Shown here: positions 61,149 to 64,000 of the stretch, in pieces
Layout of the letters: every line of letters starts with the position of its first letter
Position numbering within the stretch: position 1 is the stretch's first letter
Assembly (NCBI GenBank): GCA_937889595.1
Contig: CALAOR010000090.1
Span: 62,001-126,000, forward strand
Direction: 5' to 3'
Origin: an uncultured bacterium
Lineage (GTDB): Bacteria > Oederibacteriota > PGYV01 > Palsa-1178
Length of the DNA stretch: 64,000 nucleotides
Position numbers and translations under genes: made by a program
Notes under the pieces: model-generated
Databases searched by the model: none
Told to the model about the DNA's origin: nothing
The model's input: only the letters and a program-made list of their open reading frames with translations

Positions 61149-61907
61149 ATGAATAAAATTGCGACTATTACGGCTTTGATCTGTGTTTCCCTGGCCGTAT
61201 CCATAATGGCTGCCGGACCGGTAAAACCGGAAAATACGGTTAAACCCAAGGCGGAAACTGCGACAGCAGCCGATGATTCATATATGTATTATCCCGGGCA
61301 TGTTGGAAATATTCTTTATCTTAAGGGCACTAAAAGGAGCGCCCCTGACAAGCTCCTTTATGTGAAAGCTGAGACAAGAGCCATGGAAAAAAGGGACGGC
61401 AGGGATTATTTTTACTTTTACGCACCCCAGGTTGAAATAAGGTACCTGATCGACGTTGACAGGGAAAACGGCATCTCTATGAAGATCATAAAATATCCTT
61501 TTCCGTTTTTCGGCATGTCCATCGAAGTGACTTTAACTCCGGAGATGACCTTCATGAAGTTCCCGCTTAAAGTCGGAGAAAAGTGGACCTATACGGGAAG
61601 AGGCGAAGCAACCCTGCTGGGTTTCATAAAAGTGGGAAGGGACTTAAGAACTGATTTTGAAGTTATGGGAAAAGAAGTTATCAAGACCGAAGCCGGGGAT
61701 TTTGACGCTTATAACATATTGGCAAATGTTGATGAAGGCGACGGCAAGGGTGTAAAAGCGGAAAAGTACTGGTATGCCAAAGGCCTTGGATACGCCATTG
61801 CCGATACAACCGGGCACAGGGCTGATATCGTGGGTTACAAGCTTTATGACGAAGCAACAGGCACATGGAAGGAAAAGCTGCCTGAAGGAGTTGAAAAATA
61901 TGAGTAG
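61149..61907 (+). CDS. Exported protein of unknown function, first gene of TRAP operon
   Basis: 252 residues with a signal peptide (LAVSIMAAG) and one predicted beta-rich domain (YPGHVGNILYLKGTKRS; FPLKVGEKWTYTGRGEAT; EAGDFDAYNI). The GEKWTY and AGDFDAY pattern recalls DUF3108-like periplasmic domains, but similarity is only suggestive. No catalytic motif. The TatT gene starts within its last codons, so it is cotranscribed with the TRAP transporter. GGAGG precedes the ATG. Confidence 0.75.
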   Translation: MNKIATITALICVSLAVSIMAAGPVKPENTVKPKAETATAADDSYMYYPGHVGNILYLKGTKRSAPDKLLYVKAETRAMEKRDGRDYFYFYAPQVEIRYLIDVDRENGISMKIIKYPFPFFGMSIEVTLTPEMTFMKFPLKVGEKWTYTGRGEATLLGFIKVGRDLRTDFEVMGKEVIKTEAGDFDAYNILANVDEGDGKGVKAEKYWYAKGLGYAIADTTGHRADIVGYKLYDEATGTWKEKLPEGVEKYE

Positions 61908-62805
61908 GATCCATAGAGTTGCAATTATAATCACGGCTGCGGCTTTACTGCTTGTTGTATCAGGCGGGTGTTCGCTGAAGAAAACAGTCATTAACTCAAC
62001 CGGGCTTTTCATGGATGACGTGGTTGATGAGTTCTTGGCCGAGTCTGATCTTGAGTTTGCAAGGCAGGCAGGGCCGGCAAACCTGAAACTACTGGACGGA
62101 CTTATCAAAGGCTCAAATTATGAAAACGACGGCCTGCTTATAAAAGGCTGCAAGCTTTACGGCATGTATGCCATGGCATTTTTTGAGGACGACGGCCAGG
62201 ATAAAAAAACGGAAAAAACAAACATGAAAAGGGCCTCTAATTTCTACAAGAGGGCCATGGACTACGGCATGAAAGTAATGCTGAAGAACCCGGATTTTAA
62301 AGCTGCGGCGGCCGGCTCGCTTGATGATTTTGTAAAAGTCATGCCTGCCTTTGGGAAAAGCGATATAGACGCGCTTTTCTGGACAGCCTTTGCGTGGGGC
62401 AGTTACATAAACTTAAACAGGAATTCAGCGGCAGAGGTTGCCGACCTTCCAAAAGTGATCGCCATGATAAACAGGGTCATAGAAATTGACACCGGATATT
62501 TTTACGGGATCCCGCACTTGTTCCTTATTGTTTCATATTCCATGCCCGCCATGTTCGGCGGCGACCTGGAAAAAGCAAAAGCAGAGTACCAGAAGATCAG
62601 GGACATATCAGGAGCCAAGTTCATAATCGCGGATTTTTTCATGGCCAAGTTTTACGCTGTCCAGGCGCAGAACAAGGAACTGTTTGAACAGCTTTTAAAA
62701 GGCATCCAAACCGCGGATGACGACCTGATACCGGAACGCATGTTCACGCAGGTCGCGAAAAAGAAAGCTGAATTTTTGCTGTTAAAGGAAAATGACATAT
62801 TTTAA
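61900..62805 (+). CDS. TRAP transporter T-component lipoprotein (TatT-like)
   Basis: 301 residues: lipobox LVVSGGC and a helical TPR-like body (KRASNFYKRAMDYGMKVML, AFAWGSYINLNRNS and GDLEKAKAEYQKIRDISG). This matches TatT proteins, which form a lipoprotein trimer that works with the TRAP binding protein (described in Treponema pallidum). Start ATG 61900 overlaps the previous stop; the tracked 61774 start is within that gene. The DctP gene follows 39 bp later. Confidence 0.85.
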   Translation: MSRIHRVAIIITAAALLLVVSGGCSLKKTVINSTGLFMDDVVDEFLAESDLEFARQAGPANLKLLDGLIKGSNYENDGLLIKGCKLYGMYAMAFFEDDGQDKKTEKTNMKRASNFYKRAMDYGMKVMLKNPDFKAAAAGSLDDFVKVMPAFGKSDIDALFWTAFAWGSYINLNRNSAAEVADLPKVIAMINRVIEIDTGYFYGIPHLFLIVSYSMPAMFGGDLEKAKAEYQKIRDISGAKFIIADFFMAKFYAVQAQNKELFEQLLKGIQTADDDLIPERMFTQVAKKKAEFLLLKENDIF

Positions 62806-62844
62806 TATGAGTTCCATGGTGAAAGTATAAAACAAGGAGGATTC

Positions 62845-63846
62845 ATGAAAAAGATAATGATAACAGTAACTGCAATGCTGCTGGCCGCTGTCATAGCAGC
62901 CGCCCCGGCGAAATACGAGATCAAGTTCGCGTCCGTCGCGCCTGACGGGTCCACGTGGATGAACATTATGAATGAATTAAATGACGAGATAGTCGAAAAG
63001 ACCGGCGGTGAAGTGAAGTTCAAGTTCTATCCGGGCGGCGTCATGGGCGATGAAAAAGATGTTTTAAGTAAAATGAACTTCAAGCAGCTGCAGGCGGGCG
63101 GATTTACATCCCAGGGTTTGGGCGCGGTACTGCCTGAGATCAGGCTATTAAACCTTCCGCTCATATTCCAGTCGTACAGGGATATTGACAGTGTTATGGC
63201 GAAGATGGCGCCGGCCCTTGAAAAAAAGTTCGAGCAAAAAGGCTTTGTTGTCCTGGGCTGGCCCGAGATCGGGTTTGTTTTTGTGTTCACCAAACATAAG
63301 GTGGAAACGCTGGCTGAACTGCAGAAAACCAAGATGTGGATATGGGGGGATGACGTGCTGGTAGGCACACTTTTTAAGAACTTAAAGATCGTTCCCATTC
63401 CATTATCCATAACAGATGTCCTGCAGTCGCTTCAGACGGGCCTGATCGAAGGCGTATATTGTTCCTCGTTATCGGCCATAGCCATGCAGTGGAACACAAA
63501 GGTAAAATACATGCTGGACTTAAAGATAGCAAATGTGCCGGGCGGCATCCTCATCAATAAAACCGCGTGGGATAAGATGCCGGTAAAGTTCCAGGTTATC
63601 CTGAAGGAATTATGTAAAAAGTACTTTGACAGGCTGACACAGATGTCCAGGAAAGAAAATGAGGACGCCTTAAATGTGCTCAAAAAGCAGGGCATAGTAT
63701 TTACCAAGATCCTCAATCCCGAGGATACAAAGTTTTTCGAAGATGCAAGCGTAAAAACCGGCAATGACCTTGTCGGCAAATATTATACCAAGGCCATGCT
63801 GGATGATATGTTAAAGTGCCTGGCGGACGGCAGGAAGGCAAAGTAA
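62845..63846 (+). CDS. TRAP transporter substrate-binding protein (DctP/TatP-like)
   Basis: 333-residue periplasmic binding protein with signal peptide (MLLAAVIAAAPA). Motifs: KFASVAPDGSTWMN, KFKFYPGGVMGDEKDVL, LGAVLPEIRLLNLPLIF, and the long helix near IVPIPLSITDVLQSLQTGLI. The usual carboxylate-binding Arg of classical DctP is not evident at its position, consistent with the TatP branch, whose ligands may not be dicarboxylates. GGAGG precedes ATG 62845. The membrane subunit gene follows. Confidence 0.9.
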   Translation: MKKIMITVTAMLLAAVIAAAPAKYEIKFASVAPDGSTWMNIMNELNDEIVEKTGGEVKFKFYPGGVMGDEKDVLSKMNFKQLQAGGFTSQGLGAVLPEIRLLNLPLIFQSYRDIDSVMAKMAPALEKKFEQKGFVVLGWPEIGFVFVFTKHKVETLAELQKTKMWIWGDDVLVGTLFKNLKIVPIPLSITDVLQSLQTGLIEGVYCSSLSAIAMQWNTKVKYMLDLKIANVPGGILINKTAWDKMPVKFQVILKELCKKYFDRLTQMSRKENEDALNVLKKQGIVFTKILNPEDTKFFEDASVKTGNDLVGKYYTKAMLDDMLKCLADGRKAK

Positions 63847-63849
63847 ATC

Positions 63850-64000
63850 TTGAAATTACTTAAGATAATCAATTACAGCATTTACAGGGTCATAAAAACC
63901 GCGGTGGTCGTGCTGTTCCTCGTATTGCTCGCGTTGTCGGCAACACAGGTCCTGCTTAGGCTTATTTTTCACAGCGGGATAAGCAATGCGGAAGGCATGA
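63850..64000 (+). CDS. TRAP transporter small membrane subunit (DctQ-like), 3' cut off
   Basis: Opens with TTG 63850, three bases after the DctP stop, behind AGGAAGG, and reads on to the window edge. The first helix (TAVVVLFLVLLALSATQVLL) is that of DctQ-type subunits. Only 50 residues are visible; it could also be a fused QM subunit, as in TatQM. Confidence 0.75.
   Translation, partial: MKLLKIINYSIYRVIKTAVVVLFLVLLALSATQVLLRLIFHSGISNAEGM

Overview
The window comes from a diderm (Gram-negative type) bacterium with moderate G+C by eye. Evidence for an outer membrane: lipoprotein signal peptides, C-terminal-Phe beta-barrels, and Kdo plus ADP-heptose genes for LPS. Several genes start with TTG or GTG behind strong AGGAG sites. 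The gene mix fits an uncultivated, plant-polysaccharide-degrading lineage, but I cannot name a phylum from sequence alone. I saw no rRNA, tRNA, CRISPR array or recognisable transcription factor.

Region 1 (1-20.9 kb) is a xyloglucan/galactoside/arabinose locus. It holds an ABC sugar-binding lipoprotein, two GH74 xyloglucanase-like proteins (one without a signal peptide, one a lipoprotein), a secreted GH2 beta-galactosidase-like enzyme, an AraFGH-type ABC importer, a CBM-like lipoprotein, a fused GalT-GalK, a GH31 alpha-xylosidase-like enzyme with PA14 and a GH36 alpha-galactosidase. Outer enzymes would cut the polymer, importers bring sugars in, and inner enzymes finish them; galactose enters through GalK/GalT.

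Region 2 (21-30 kb) has a Gfo/Idh/MocA oxidoreductase, a xylose-isomerase-like TIM-barrel enzyme, metF, the CrcB/DUF190 fluoride pair and two tandem metal-dependent hydrolases. On the minus strand lies an operon of split transketolase (N and C subunits) plus a RuBisCO-like protein, the most intriguing metabolic module here; a branched-pentose (apiose-type) role is a hypothesis.

Region 3 (30-44 kb) has an ABC operon with two FtsX-like permeases, a LolA-like protein, a beta-barrel and an ATPase, probably working on envelope lipoproteins or lipids. It continues with phosphoketolase and an RpiB-like isomerase (pentose phosphate route), a heterodimeric ABC exporter and two surface lipoproteins.

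Region 4 (44-56.5 kb) is an LPS inner-core cluster: MsbA-like exporter, GmhB, two split HldE modules, GmhA, a heptosyltransferase-like GT9, LysM-DUF3108 lipoprotein, KdsB, PyrG and KdsA. Two palindromic arrays of a 7-base repeat bracket the gmhA-hldE cassette.

Region 5 (56.5-64 kb) begins with a REP-associated tyrosine transposase (RAYT) surrounded by its probable REP hairpins. RNase H, TldD, a beta-barrel and the start of a TatT-type TRAP transporter follow.

A second layer is the intergenic repeats: TIR-bounded MITE-like elements, REP hairpins, a perfect 44-bp dispersed repeat, a repeat with constant ends and variable centre, and a 41-bp-arm inverted repeat.
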